This document shows, piece by piece, positions 27,634 to 36,121 of a stretch of DNA of 64,000 nt. Made by a program: the position numbers and the translations under genes. How positions within the stretch are numbered: the first letter of the stretch is position 1; every line of letters begins with the position of its first letter. Source of the DNA: CAWBRT01 sp963832785 (GTDB lineage Bacteria > Acidobacteriota > Terriglobia > Terriglobales > Acidobacteriaceae); NCBI GenBank assembly GCA_963832785.1, contig CAWHVF010000006.1, positions 357,940-421,939 of the forward strand, read 5' to 3'. The notes under the pieces are model-generated. The model ran no database searches and was not told the DNA's origin. It saw only the letters and a program-made list of their open reading frames with translations.

Positions 27634-27682
27634 CTACCCCACCCTACGCAAAAAAGCGGCGTAGGGTGGGCCACCCGCCAAC
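27634..27682. repeat. CCCACCCTACGC palindrome
   Basis: CCCCACCCTACGC pairs with GGCGTAGGGTGGGC around an A-rich loop. It lies 5 bases after the VOC stop and may terminate transcription, though it has no T run. Confidence 0.55.
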
Positions 27683-27767
27683 TGCTTCGAGAACTCTAGG
27701 ATTCAGAGTCATCTCAATTGCCGCTCAATTGCCGCAACGGATCTCATGGGGATCTACACGCACAGAC

Positions 27768-28472
27768 TCAAAACCCCTTGCAGGCCTTCTCAATTCTGTC
27801 GATCTTGTCCAGGTTGAAGGTAAGTAATTCTGCCACTTGCGCCCTCTCAAGTTCAGCCATGCGACGTGCCGCCTGTCCCATTTCAGCGCGTGTAGCAGTC
27901 TCGGGCTTAACAGACTGAAGCATATCGAGCTCCGTTCCCTTCAACTGGATGTAGCTGCCGAGGTGCGGAAAAAGCGCATCTATGCCTTCTCTACATTCTA
28001 CTGGGACCAATCGTTGCGCCTTTTCTAAGGCCCATGTTCTCTCAAACTGCTCAAAGCGTGTTCTCAAATCTTCATGAGATGGTCGCGTCGAAAGTAGCTG
28101 TCTGCGACACTCCGTGAATGCTTTAACTGGGTCATCATCGTCTTTTAGTCCAGCACTGCCGGGTACGCATGCGGCGTTCATTTGTTCTATATCCGCACCA
28201 ATGCGTACGAGAACAAACTCTATATCGGATTTTGTGGTGGGCGTCCCTGGATGTAAGACGTCATTCAATCGTGGGAAGAATCTCTCGACGAAAGACGGAA
28301 ACGACACTAGAACTATGACGATTACGCCAATCGCCGCACCGACGAAACGAAGCTTCCAACCAACGCGGAAAAGTTTCGATCTTGTGGGACTGGCCGAAAA
28401 TGAGCTATGGCAATAATTACACGACTGGGCGGCCGTCTCTATGGGGGAACCACATTTGGGACAGGTTTTCAT
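27768..28472 (-). CDS. Zinc-ribbon single-pass membrane hypothetical protein
   Basis: 234 residues. The N-terminus CPKCGSPIETAAQSCNYC is a zinc ribbon. One membrane segment (FVGAAIGVIVIVLVSF) lies at about 43-60. The remaining 170 residues are predicted helical, with four Cys spaced across the domain (NAACVPG, TECRRQ, VECREG, KACKGF). By eye the gene is less GC-rich than its neighbours and its codon use is mixed, which suggests later acquisition. No homologous family is recognised. Confidence 0.7.
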   Translation of the reverse strand: MKTCPKCGSPIETAAQSCNYCHSSFSASPTRSKLFRVGWKLRFVGAAIGVIVIVLVSFPSFVERFFPRLNDVLHPGTPTTKSDIEFVLVRIGADIEQMNAACVPGSAGLKDDDDPVKAFTECRRQLLSTRPSHEDLRTRFEQFERTWALEKAQRLVPVECREGIDALFPHLGSYIQLKGTELDMLQSVKPETATRAEMGQAARRMAELERAQVAELLTFNLDKIDRIEKACKGF

Positions 28473-28578
28473 GGGCGCGCCTTTTCATCTGCGACTACCC
28501 AATGCAGACATTCCGAACCGGACGCAGTTTACCGCCGTTTAGTAAATTATCCTAGAACCAGCTATTGGCAGTAGTGGG

Positions 28579-29106
28579 TCAGTTTAGAATCCGCTTTCTC
28601 CCCTGCGGTGTTATTTGGTGCGAGCCCTTCTCCAGCCATTTGAGATCTCCTATCTGGCACAAATTGGAAATATGACTCCGAACCGCATTGTGATAGGCGT
28701 GCTGATGGCCGTGAAGAGGTCGTAGATGGTGAGGCTTGAGATCCCTGAACTTCTTAATCGTTTCGTAGATTTCCTCGTTCGTGGCGCGGCCATTCGGGTG
28801 GTCAGCAAATGAGCGAAGAATGTCAGTTTCCCAAGTTGGTTTCAATGCACCCTCCGTTGCCTCCAGGTATAAAAGGCGTACACGGCGACAGAGTAGCACA
28901 GCCGCTTGGCCATGATGCCAGGGGTCGAACTGCTCGAAAAGGGTTCGCACCCGTGAAAAAACCTTGGTGCTCGCACGCCCTGGGGCTTTGGCACTGACAC
29001 TAACTATCGTATGCTGAGAAAGTAGGGAGGCGGCCGCAGGCTGACGCCCGCGGCCGGAATGAGCCAAGTAAATGGACACTGAGTTAATGGACACCGATTC
29101 TGACAT
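28579..29106 (-). CDS. Hypothetical protein with C-terminal winged-helix-like domain
   Basis: Up to 175 residues. The last 85 residues (LRSFADHPNGRATNEEIYET and onward to GSHQITPQGRKRIL) look like a winged-helix DNA-binding domain of the kind found at the N-terminus of Mrr-type proteins. The first 45 residues overlap a short direct repeat (AATGGACAC twice, 29069-29097) and may not be real, so the start is uncertain. Its reading begins 7 bases after the SSB stop. The stop codon lies in a MITE-family-1 end (28572-28586). Possibly a remnant. Confidence 0.45.
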   Translation of the reverse strand: MSESVSINSVSIYLAHSGRGRQPAAASLLSQHTIVSVSAKAPGRASTKVFSRVRTLFEQFDPWHHGQAAVLLCRRVRLLYLEATEGALKPTWETDILRSFADHPNGRATNEEIYETIKKFRDLKPHHLRPLHGHQHAYHNAVRSHISNLCQIGDLKWLEKGSHQITPQGRKRILN

Positions 29107-29112
29107 CCATTA

Positions 29113-29601
29113 TCAGAACGGAATATCCTCGTCAGTAATTTCCGTTCCCTTGGCCGCGCCTGCCGTCCCGGTCGTGTTGGCCGGGGTGCGCTGATCGAAG
29201 TCGTTGCCGGCGGCCGCTCCGCGCGAGCCGGAGGAGCTGGACTCATCGCTCGGCTCGCCGCGCCCGCCGCCACCCAGCAACACCAGATCGTGGGCGACGA
29301 TGTTGGTCTGGTAGCGCTTCTGTCCGGTCTGCTTGTCGTCCCAGGAGTCGGTGCGCAGGCTGCCCTCGATGTAGACCGACCGTCCCTTCTTGAGGTACTC
29401 GCCGGCGATCTCCGCCAACCGCGCCCAGCAGGTAATGTTGTGCCACTCGGTGCGGTCCTGCCACTCTCCGTTTTTGTCTTTGAAGCGCTCGTTGGTCGCC
29501 AGGCTGAACTTGGCCACGGCGGTTCCCTGGGGGGTGTATTTCACCTCGGGGTCTTTTCCGAGATTGCCGATCAGAATGACCTTGTTGACACTTTTTGCCA
29601 T
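29113..29601 (-). CDS. ssb: Single-stranded DNA-binding protein
   Basis: 162 residues. The OB fold starts SVNKVILIGNLGKDPEVKYT and contains TAVAKFSLATNERFKDKNGE, EWHNITCWARLAEIAGEYLK and GRSVYIEGSLRTDSWDDKQ. A Gly/Ser/Asn-rich linker leads to the acidic tip EDIPF that recruits replication and repair proteins. SSB coats single-stranded DNA in the cytoplasm. The usual neighbours rpsF and rpsR are absent here. A repeat-rich gap lies upstream. Confidence 0.95.
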   Translation of the reverse strand: MAKSVNKVILIGNLGKDPEVKYTPQGTAVAKFSLATNERFKDKNGEWQDRTEWHNITCWARLAEIAGEYLKKGRSVYIEGSLRTDSWDDKQTGQKRYQTNIVAHDLVLLGGGGRGEPSDESSSSGSRGAAAGNDFDQRTPANTTGTAGAAKGTEITDEDIPF

Positions 29602-29663
29602 GTCCTGGTCCTCAAAGATGAAAATGAATGCAGTGAAAGCTCAAGTTTAGCAGCAAAACAGCA

Positions 29664-29934
29664 GGTTTTGAGTTTCAAGTTTGCGCTGTTTTGTCGATTG
29701 ATGGCTTCGGCTACAGCAGAACCAGAGTTGCTGTATGCCAGGAAATGGGCGTCATTCCGAGCGAGCGACGCTGGCGTCGCGAGTCGAGGAACCTTGTGTC
29801 TTGTCAAGCAACGCAAGATCCCTCCACTCCGCTTTGCTCCGGTCGGGATGACGTTCGTCTGTTGGGATACACCTACTGTAGTTCTGCATTAAGAGGCTTC
29901 CTGATTTGAAACTCGAAACTTGAAACTCGAAACT
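29664..29934. repeat. Inverted GAAACTTGAAACTC arms enclosing a TCATTCCGAGCG palindrome
   Basis: The left arm TTTTGAGTTTCAAGTTTG (29666 on) is inverted relative to the right arm of TTGAAACTCG/AAACTTGAAACTC words (29906-29934). Between them, 29751-29852, lies a long palindrome starting GTCATTCCGAGCGAGCG and ending CGGTCGGGATGAC, with GAGGAACCTTGTG and CAAGATCCCTCCACTCC inside. No coding frame is convincing in the 337-base gap. Confidence 0.6.
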
Positions 29935-29938
29935 GCGG

Positions 29939-30376
29939 TTACGCAAATATCTTATACAGCATCACGTATATCACCACGCCGGTGATGCTGACGTACATCC
30001 ACAGAGGAAAGGTCCAGCGGGCGATGGCCCGGTGCAGGCGGTAGCGGGCGCGCAGGGCGCGCGTGAGCGTCACCACCACCAGCGGCACAATCACCGCCGC
30101 CAGCACGGTGTGGCTCAGCAGGATGGAAAAATAAAGCGGGCGCGACCAGCCTTGTCCGGGGAAGTGAACCGAGCCCACATGGGCGTGGTAATAGAGATAG
30201 GAGCACAGGAAGGCGAGCGAGGTGCACAGCGCAGCCAGCATCACCATCTTATGGGCCCGCATTTGTTTGCGGCGAATCAGCGTGCGCCCGGCCAGCAGCA
30301 GCACGGCGCTGGCGCCGTTCAGTAAGGCGTTCAGGGCCGGCAGCGAAGCCAGTGCGGGTGTCAGTTGCATACTCAA
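29939..30376 (-). CDS. DUF420 membrane protein (cytochrome oxidase assembly-linked)
   Basis: 145 residues with four hydrophobic segments. RKQMRAHKMVMLAALCTSLA, LYFSILLSHTVLAAVIVPLV and HRAIARWTFPLWMYVSITGV give the conserved His positions of DUF420. The family is usually encoded near heme-copper oxidase genes and relatives are called CtaM. Here it closes a minus-strand block of ctaA, ctaB and ABC genes, which supports a role in oxidase biogenesis. Confidence 0.85.
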   Translation of the reverse strand: MSMQLTPALASLPALNALLNGASAVLLLAGRTLIRRKQMRAHKMVMLAALCTSLAFLCSYLYYHAHVGSVHFPGQGWSRPLYFSILLSHTVLAAVIVPLVVVTLTRALRARYRLHRAIARWTFPLWMYVSITGVVIYVMLYKIFA

Positions 30377-30408
30377 TCTTGCCTGTGGTTACCGTTCTAA
30401 CGCAAACT

Positions 30409-30438
30409 TGGTGGAAGCCCACGCCTTCAGGCGCGGGG
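30409..30438. repeat. REP-like unit GTGGAAGCCCACGCCTTCAGG
   Basis: The unit GGTGGAAGCCCACGCCTTCA at 30410 recurs at 35911-35931, where it is paired with an inverted copy (CCGTGGGCTTCCAC, 36038-36051). It sits between the DUF420 and ABC permease genes. Confidence 0.55.
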
Positions 30439-30450
30439 TAAACGGACTTC

Positions 30451-31269
30451 TCAGGCGGCCGGCTTCCTGCTCCGCCGGTTGGCCATGATAAAGGCCAGCA
30501 GGAACATAAGCGCGGTAAACAGGGCCAGGATCACGAGGTTCGTCGCCACCGAAATCCCGCCCGCCGAACCCGGGAACAACAGCGCGCGTAATGCCTCGGT
30601 GCCGTAAGTCAGGGGATTGGCGCGCATCAGCACGCGCAGCCACAGCGAAGCGCCGCTCAACGGGAACAGCGACCCGGAAAGCAGCCACAGCGGGATCAGA
30701 AACAGGTTGACCACGGCGTGGAATCCGGAGGTCGAGTCCATGGGCCAGGCAATGGTAAAGCCCAGCGCGGTCAGCGCGAATGCCATCAGGAAGACATCGA
30801 GTACCACCAGCAGGAAGCCCGCCAGCCCCAGGTGCACGCCCAGCAGCGGGGCAAACACCAGAAACAGCAATCCCTGCAGCGTGGCCAGCGTGGTGCCGCC
30901 CAGAACCTTGCCCAGCACGATCACCGAACGATGCACCGGCGCCACCAGCACCGAAAGCAAAAAGCCTTCATTGCGGTCCTCGATCAGCGACATCATGGCG
31001 AAGATCGAGGTAAACAGCACGATCATGATCAGCGCGCCGGGAAAGAAGAAATCCAGGTAATGCTGGTTGCTTACGCCGTTGCGGAACGAGGTGCCGAAGC
31101 CGGAGCCGATCACGATCCAGAACAGCAGGGGCGAGGCCAGCACCCCCACCACGCGGCTGAGGTTGCGGTAAAAGCGCACCACCTCCCGTTGCCAAAGAGA
31201 GAAAGCCGGAATCAGGCTGAAGGTCGGAGCTTGTTTTACATTCGCCGGAATTGCGAGCGGGGTCGCCAC
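30451..31269 (-). CDS. ABC-2 type transporter permease
   Basis: 272 residues with six hydrophobic segments. The N-terminal REVVRFYRNLSRVVGVLASP and the internal EDRNEGFLLSVLVAPVHRSV block are typical of DrrB/NodJ-like ABC-2 permeases. LRVLMRANPLTYGTEALRAL is the conserved C-terminal motif. It pairs with the ATPase encoded immediately upstream. In this location the pair is often seen with ctaA/ctaB, and an export role linked to oxidase assembly is inferred. Confidence 0.88.
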   Translation of the reverse strand: MATPLAIPANVKQAPTFSLIPAFSLWQREVVRFYRNLSRVVGVLASPLLFWIVIGSGFGTSFRNGVSNQHYLDFFFPGALIMIVLFTSIFAMMSLIEDRNEGFLLSVLVAPVHRSVIVLGKVLGGTTLATLQGLLFLVFAPLLGVHLGLAGFLLVVLDVFLMAFALTALGFTIAWPMDSTSGFHAVVNLFLIPLWLLSGSLFPLSGASLWLRVLMRANPLTYGTEALRALLFPGSAGGISVATNLVILALFTALMFLLAFIMANRRSRKPAA

Positions 31270-31288
31270 GAGTGCTCCTGGTCAAAAA

Positions 31289-31375
31289 TTTTGATTTTTG
31301 ATTGGTGATTTTTGATTTGAACAATAAGCAAAGCCGTTGCTTTTCTCTCAATCAAAAATCAAAAATCAGAAATCG
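31289..31375. repeat. Inverted low-complexity arms (AATCAAAAATC family)
   Basis: TTTTGATTTTTGATTGG and GATTTTTGATTT (31289-31319) are inverted in AATCAAAAATCAAAAATCAG (31350-31369) and onward. The arms flank about 30 bases. The element lies between the ABC ATPase and permease genes. A similar pair is at 37732-37846. Confidence 0.6.
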
Positions 31376-31377
31376 AA

Positions 31378-32421
31378 CTAATGCTTGCTTTTCTCGCTCT
31401 TGGCCGCTTCGGCCTGTCTGCTCTCTTCGTCTTCGTTCCAGAAGCGATGGCCGGTGCGCCGTATGAAGACGTCCTCAAGCGTCGGCTTGCTGACGGAAAT
31501 GGCGGTGATGCCGCCGGGAAACGCCTCCACCAGTTCGGGGACGAAGCGATGTCCGGCCTCGCGCTCGATCCTGATCTGGCCATTTAGCACGGTGGCTTCC
31601 ACGCCGAAGCGGGAGCGGATCTGCCGCGCCATCAGCGCCTTGGGCTCGGAGGTGTCCAGCAAAATTATGTCGTCGCCGATCTCCTGCTTCAGCTCGGCGG
31701 GCGTGCCCAGTGCCACCAGGTTCCCGTGGCTGAGAATGGCTAGCCGGTCGCAGCGTTCGGCCTCTTCCATCAGGTGGGTGGTGACCAGCACGGTCACGCC
31801 CTCCTCGTCGCGCAGAATGCGCAGGTACTGCCACAGGTCGCGGCGCGCGCCCGGATCGAGGCCGGTGGTGGGCTCGTCCAGCAGCAGCACCGAGGGATGG
31901 TGAAGCAGCCCTTTGGCCAGCTCCAGCCGGCGCTGCATGCCGCCGGAAAAGGTTTCGGCGCGGTCGCGGGCGCGCTCGGCCAGCCCCACGCGGTTCAGCA
32001 TCTCCAGCACGCGATGCTTCAGGGCGGCGCCGCGCAGCCCGTAAAGATGACCCACGTGGCGCAGGTTCTCTTCGGCAGTCAGCTTGAGGTCGATGCTGCG
32101 CGCCTGGAAAACCACTCCGATGTGCCGCCGCAGCCCGGCCGGATCACGGGCCGCATCGTGCCCCATGACAATCGCGGTGCCTGCCGAAGGCAGCATCAGG
32201 GTGGACAGGATGCGGAACATCGTGGTCTTGCCGCTGCCGTTCGGCCCCAGCAAGCCGAAGATCTCCGCCGCCTGCACCGTGAACGACACGCCCTTGAGCG
32301 CGGGACGGCCATCGTAGTCGTGACGCAAGTCCTCGATCCGGATGACCGGGGCCGCCTGCGCCGCCGAGTGCTCGATCAGGTCCAACTCGCTTCTCGGATT
32401 TTCAGCATTAACCCTATGCAA
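31378..32421 (-). CDS. ABC transporter ATP-binding protein (DrrA-like)
   Basis: 347 residues. Walker A is LLGPNGSGKTTMFRIL, the signature is ETFSGGMQRRLELAKGL, Walker B is VLLLDEPTTGLDPG and the H-loop is VTTHLMEEAERCD. The first 20 residues (HRVNAENPRSELDLIEHSA) may be an extension, and an internal start is possible. It energises the permease encoded next to it. The gene follows ctaB by 44 bases. Confidence 0.9.
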   Translation of the reverse strand: MHRVNAENPRSELDLIEHSAAQAAPVIRIEDLRHDYDGRPALKGVSFTVQAAEIFGLLGPNGSGKTTMFRILSTLMLPSAGTAIVMGHDAARDPAGLRRHIGVVFQARSIDLKLTAEENLRHVGHLYGLRGAALKHRVLEMLNRVGLAERARDRAETFSGGMQRRLELAKGLLHHPSVLLLDEPTTGLDPGARRDLWQYLRILRDEEGVTVLVTTHLMEEAERCDRLAILSHGNLVALGTPAELKQEIGDDIILLDTSEPKALMARQIRSRFGVEATVLNGQIRIEREAGHRFVPELVEAFPGGITAISVSKPTLEDVFIRRTGHRFWNEDEESRQAEAAKSEKSKH

Positions 32422-32465
32422 TGCTCTGTTCTCCCGCTAGAGATCCGGAACCCTCGATTCGCCGC

Positions 32466-33422
32466 CTAATAGCTCACGCTGTTGATCATCATAAGGGCGA
32501 ACAACAGCGGCAGATAAAGCACAGTAGCCTGTAGCAGTTGCCGCGCCATGGTCTTGGCCCGGAGCTGTGAAGGCGCCAGGCGCGCCCACCAGATGCGCAG
32601 GCAAAACCAGAACAGCGTCAGTCCCAGCGCCAGGGCGCCAAGAAAATACAGGCGCCCGGAGATTCCCATCAGAAACGGCGCCACCGTCACCGGAATCAGT
32701 CCCAGCCCATAGACCACTATAGCTTGCGCCGTGGAAACCCCGCTGGGCTCGACCACCGGCAGCATGCGTACGCCGGCGCGCTCGTAGTCTTCGCGGTAGA
32801 GCAGGGCAATCGAGTGGAAGTGCGGAAACTGCCAGAAGAACAGGATGGCGAATAGCACAAACGCCTCCCACTCCAGCCGCCCGCGAATCGCCGTCCAGCC
32901 CAGCACCGGCGGCATGGCTCCCGGAAACGCGCCCACGAAGGTGCACAGTGGCGAAACCTTCTTGAGCGGCGTGTAGGCCAGCAGATACACGGCCGAAGTC
33001 AAAAAAGTTAGCGCTGCTGTCAGCAGGTTGGTGGCAATCGCCAGGTAGAGTGTTCCGCCCAGGATCATGGCGCTGGCAATGGCCGCCGCCTGCGCCACTC
33101 CCATGCTGTGCCTCACCAGCGGACGCAGCGCGGTGCGCCGCATGAGGGCGTCGATGTCCCTTTCCACCACCTCGTTCATGGCCGCCGTGCCGCCGGAGAC
33201 CAGTCCGATCCCCAGCAGGGCATGCAGCAGCATCCAGGAAAGCGAGCTTGCTCCCGATTTGGCCGCGCCCAGGTAGAAGCCGCACCAGGCCGCCATTACG
33301 ATCAGGGTCGTGACCCGCGCCTTGACCAACTCCGCGTAGTCCCGGGCAACGGTGCTGCCGCGTGGAATGGCCAAAGCGTCCGTGCCGGGCTGCGGCGGCA
33401 GAGCCTGGATGACCGAACTCAT
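32466..33422 (-). CDS. ctaB: Protoheme IX farnesyltransferase
   Basis: 318 residues with about eight or nine membrane segments. The prenyltransferase motif AMNEVVERDIDALMRRTALR supplies the Asp cluster, and YTPLKKVSPLCTFVGAFPGA the second conserved loop. The enzyme converts heme B to heme O for terminal oxidases in the cytoplasmic membrane. The start overlaps the ctaA stop by four bases, so the two heme steps are coupled. Also named cyoE. Confidence 0.94.
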   Translation of the reverse strand: MSSVIQALPPQPGTDALAIPRGSTVARDYAELVKARVTTLIVMAAWCGFYLGAAKSGASSLSWMLLHALLGIGLVSGGTAAMNEVVERDIDALMRRTALRPLVRHSMGVAQAAAIASAMILGGTLYLAIATNLLTAALTFLTSAVYLLAYTPLKKVSPLCTFVGAFPGAMPPVLGWTAIRGRLEWEAFVLFAILFFWQFPHFHSIALLYREDYERAGVRMLPVVEPSGVSTAQAIVVYGLGLIPVTVAPFLMGISGRLYFLGALALGLTLFWFCLRIWWARLAPSQLRAKTMARQLLQATVLYLPLLFALMMINSVSY

Positions 33423-34354
33423 GCGGCCACCGTTTCGTCGCTAATGCGCACAGTTTGCTCCTCAGTTGCGGTGAATCTGCGGGATTGAATTGCCAGAATC
33501 ACGGCTGCCGCCAGCAGCAGCGCGCCCACGGCCACGTGCGGCACGGTAGTCAGAACCATGCCCGGCCCGCCTTCCGGGCGCCCCTCGCCCCATTTGACCC
33601 GCGTCAAGTAGGCCGCAAAGCCGAGCGCCAGCTGTAGAGACAACAGGCCCAGCAGCGCCATCGCCAGACGCCGCAACTGCGGCACCTGCCCGTATCGCGT
33701 TATCGTACGCAAGCCGGTCCACAGCAGGACGCCAGTCACCACCACGGCGCTAATCAGGTGCGGCAAAAGCTTCATGCCCGAGTGGCGGAACCCAGCTCCC
33801 AGAATGAGTTGCACGTAAACCGCGGCGACGGCCAGCAGGCTGAGCGTGGCCAGCCGTGGCCGTGCCTGATCAGGCAATGCTACGGGCGCTTCTTCCACCC
33901 AGCCGCGTCCGGTAAACAGCGCCATGCTAACCACGATGCAGAAGAAGCTCTGGGCGAGGGTGGCATGGGCGGTCGAAACCGCCGGCGGAAGCCCGAACAG
34001 GACGGTAATGCCGCCCAGAATGCCTTGCGCCACCACGATGGCCAGGGCCGCCCAGCCAAGGGCGCGCATCCAGGCGCGGCCCTCCCGGCGCTGGGTCCAA
34101 ACTGCCAGCACGATGGTCAGCAAGCCGACAAACTGGGCCAGCATGCGGTGACCGTGCTCGAACTGCACCCCGCCTACCATGGGCGGAATGCGGTAAAGCG
34201 AGCCGAACGAGGTGGGCCAGTCGGGGACCGAGAGGCCGGCATCATTGCTGGTCACAGCGGCTCCGGCCAGGATCAGAAGAAAGGTGCACAGCGCCACGAA
34301 AACCGCGAAACGGTGATGTGCTCGATTGAATTGCGTGCGCGAAGCATGTATCAC
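33419..34354 (-). CDS. ctaA: Heme A synthase
   Basis: 311 residues with about eight membrane segments in two similar halves. GAAVTSNDAGLSVPDWPTSF is the conserved first loop, and HGHRMLAQFVGLLTIVLAVW includes heme-ligand His residues. GAGFRHSGMKLLPHLISAVV carries the second His pair. It oxidises heme O to heme A together with CtaB. The presence of both implies an aa3- or ba3-type oxidase elsewhere in the genome. It is the first gene of the minus-strand block. Confidence 0.93.
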   Translation of the reverse strand: MIHASRTQFNRAHHRFAVFVALCTFLLILAGAAVTSNDAGLSVPDWPTSFGSLYRIPPMVGGVQFEHGHRMLAQFVGLLTIVLAVWTQRREGRAWMRALGWAALAIVVAQGILGGITVLFGLPPAVSTAHATLAQSFFCIVVSMALFTGRGWVEEAPVALPDQARPRLATLSLLAVAAVYVQLILGAGFRHSGMKLLPHLISAVVVTGVLLWTGLRTITRYGQVPQLRRLAMALLGLLSLQLALGFAAYLTRVKWGEGRPEGGPGMVLTTVPHVAVGALLLAAAVILAIQSRRFTATEEQTVRISDETVAA

Positions 34355-34577
34355 GGTTCTAAGCTCCAGAGGGATGAGAGGTTTTCCCGTGAGAGTTTCT
34401 CGCTGGGTTCACGGCACAGCCGAGGCGCCGTGCCGCCCGCGACCATGAAGCACCGGGACAGAAATACTCGCTCAAAAGAGGAGATGCCGTTTAGGAACAA
34501 TTGGTTACAGAAGAATTTCCCATTTGCGCGCCGGATTCCCGCTTTGAACCTTAGTCCTTCGAGCGAGAAGAGCGTGG

Positions 34578-34958
34578 TTACCTCTCAGTGGCGCCTGATC
34601 CGGGCCCGCTGGCGCCCAGGACGGTTCGCAGCGCGTCGACTGCCAACTGGGCCGCGTGCTGCGAGGCAGCGGGCAGTCCGCCCAGCGACTCTATGATGGC
34701 TTGGCGCGGAATGGAAAGCGCCTCGGCCACCGGCTTGCCCTGGACCATCTCGGTAAGCCGCGAGGTGCAGGCGACGGTGGGGACGCACCCCTGGGCGCGA
34801 AAGCCGATGGCGGCAATGATGCCTTGCTCGATCCTCACGCTCAGTTCCAGGATGTCGCCGCAGGCTGGATTCTCGACGGTGGCGCTGCGGGTGGGCTGCG
34901 GCAGTTCACCGCTGTTGCGCGGATGCTCAAAATGATCCAGAACAAGTGGCGAATACAT
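34578..34958 (-). CDS. NifU/IscU-like iron-sulfur cluster scaffold lacking the third Cys
   Basis: 126 residues. It starts YSPLVLDHFEHPRNSGELP as in IscU/NifU N-terminal domains. The first Cys is in VENPACGDILELS and the second in QGCVPTVACTSRLTEMVQGK. At the place of the third ligand, where IscU has a His-Cys pair, this protein reads SQHAAQLAVDALR, so the Cys is Ala. The usual role is transient assembly of Fe-S clusters. The Cys loss may mean a modified mechanism or a non-scaffold role. No isc or suf genes are next to it. Confidence 0.83.
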   Translation of the reverse strand: MYSPLVLDHFEHPRNSGELPQPTRSATVENPACGDILELSVRIEQGIIAAIGFRAQGCVPTVACTSRLTEMVQGKPVAEALSIPRQAIIESLGGLPAASQHAAQLAVDALRTVLGASGPGSGATER

Positions 34959-34977
34959 GGCAAAATTTTACTTTGAA

Positions 34978-35340
34978 TGCGTGCCCCAGGTCCCGCGCCG
35001 TTAGGCGCCTGGCCTCGGGGCTATTGAATGCTGCAATATTTAGTTCCCAGGCAATGTACACAGTGATAATGTTTCCAAACGAAAAAACGCCATGGCGAGC
35101 GAAGGCGCGTAGCCGGGGTCCCCAGCAACGGCTGTATCTGCCGTCGCTGGGGTGGAGTACCCGGGGCCCCCGCAACGGCGGTTTTTGCCGTGACGGGGTG
35201 GAGGAGCGCCGAAGTCGAGCCATCTTGTGTTTCCGCACGAAACACAAGATTCCTCCACTCCGCCGCGCTTTCGACCCCCGCAAGCGCGAATGCGGCGCTT
35301 GCCGGGGCCCCCGTTACGCGGCTGCGGGACGGAATGACGT
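34978..35340. repeat. Cluster of nested palindromic repeats
   Basis: GTGCCCCAGGTCCCGCGCC (34982) opens a degraded unit. GGGGTCCCCAGCAACGGC with GCCGTCGCTGGGG (35116-35154) and CCCCCGCAACGGCGG with CCGTGACGGGG (35167-35199) follow. A GAGGAGCGCCGAAGTCG...GGAATGACG palindrome (35200-35338) contains another CCCCCGCAAGCGC...GCGCTTGCCGGGG unit nested inside it at 35275-35309. The region separates the divergent iscU-like and mutT-like genes and has no credible gene. Confidence 0.65.
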
Positions 35341-35396
35341 TGCTCTGATTTAATGCTCTAACTGGTTTGATTTATGACAAAGGCTCTTGGGGTCTC

Positions 35397-35816
35397 ATGA
35401 AGCGGGTGGTAGCGGGACTCTTGCTGCGCCGGGCGCCTGGCGCTACAGGCATCGGAGCCGGCGAATTGCTCATCTGCCAGCGCCGGGCGGACCAGTTCAT
35501 GCCCTTCAAATGGGAGTTTCCCGGCGGCAAGATCGAGCCCGGAGAATCGCCCGAGGCGGCCCTGCGGCGCGAGTTGCAAGAGGAACTCGGCGTGGAAGCG
35601 CAGGTCGGGCGCAAGGCGGCCACGGTGCGGCACCTCTACCCGAACGGCGGCGAGCTGGAGTTGCAATTCTTCGTGGTGGAAGAATACGCCGGAGAGATCA
35701 CCAACCTGATCTTCCAGGAGGTACGCTGGGAAAAGCTGGGGAATCTGCCGCAGTATGAGTTTCTGGAGGCGGACCGGCGGCTGGTTAGCGATCTGGCTGC
35801 CGGAAGGCTGCTTTGA
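35397..35816 (+). CDS. NUDIX hydrolase, MutT-like (8-oxo-dGTP diphosphatase type)
   Basis: 139 residues from the ATG at 35397 (MKRVVAGLLLRR); a longer start 30 bases upstream lacks a binding site. The Nudix box is GGKIEPGESPEAALRRELQE followed by ELG. ELLICQRRADQFMPFKWEFP is typical of MutT. The enzyme likely hydrolyses oxidised nucleoside triphosphates. The reading starts just after a repeat cluster. Confidence 0.85.
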   Translation: MKRVVAGLLLRRAPGATGIGAGELLICQRRADQFMPFKWEFPGGKIEPGESPEAALRRELQEELGVEAQVGRKAATVRHLYPNGGELELQFFVVEEYAGEITNLIFQEVRWEKLGNLPQYEFLEADRRLVSDLAAGRLL

Positions 35817-35820
35817 AAAC

Positions 35821-36115
35821 AGTTCTTCGTTGTTAGTTCTTCGTTTTCTGCCTTCTTGCCGCTCCAAGTGCTAAATTGAGAAGCGACAACTAGAGCTTGT
35901 AAATGGAACCTGGTGGAAGCCCACGCCTTCAGGGGTGGGAAACAATGGGCTTAACAATAACGCCTTTAGGCGCTGTAGATACGCCGTCACACGGCTAAAG
36001 CCGGTTTCCTCGGTCCTTTGCCCCCACGGCTAAAGCCGTGGGCTTCCACGATAATGCACCTTCAAAGCCATTTAGGAAACAAGCTGTAGCAAGTAAGAAC
36101 TAAGAACGAAGAACG
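35821..36115. repeat. Inverted AACTAAGAAC arms enclosing REP-like units
   Basis: The left arm of AGTTCTTCGTTGTTAGTTCT type (35821-35846) and the right arm AGTAAGAACTAAGAACGAAG (36092-36111) are inverted. Inside are GGTGGAAGCCCACGCCTTCA (35911-35930), GCCTTTAGGCGC, CACGGCTAAAGCCGG and CCCACGGCTAAAGCCGTGGG (36024-36043). No gene is seen in this 305-base gap. Confidence 0.62.
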
Positions 36116-36121
36116 GTACCG

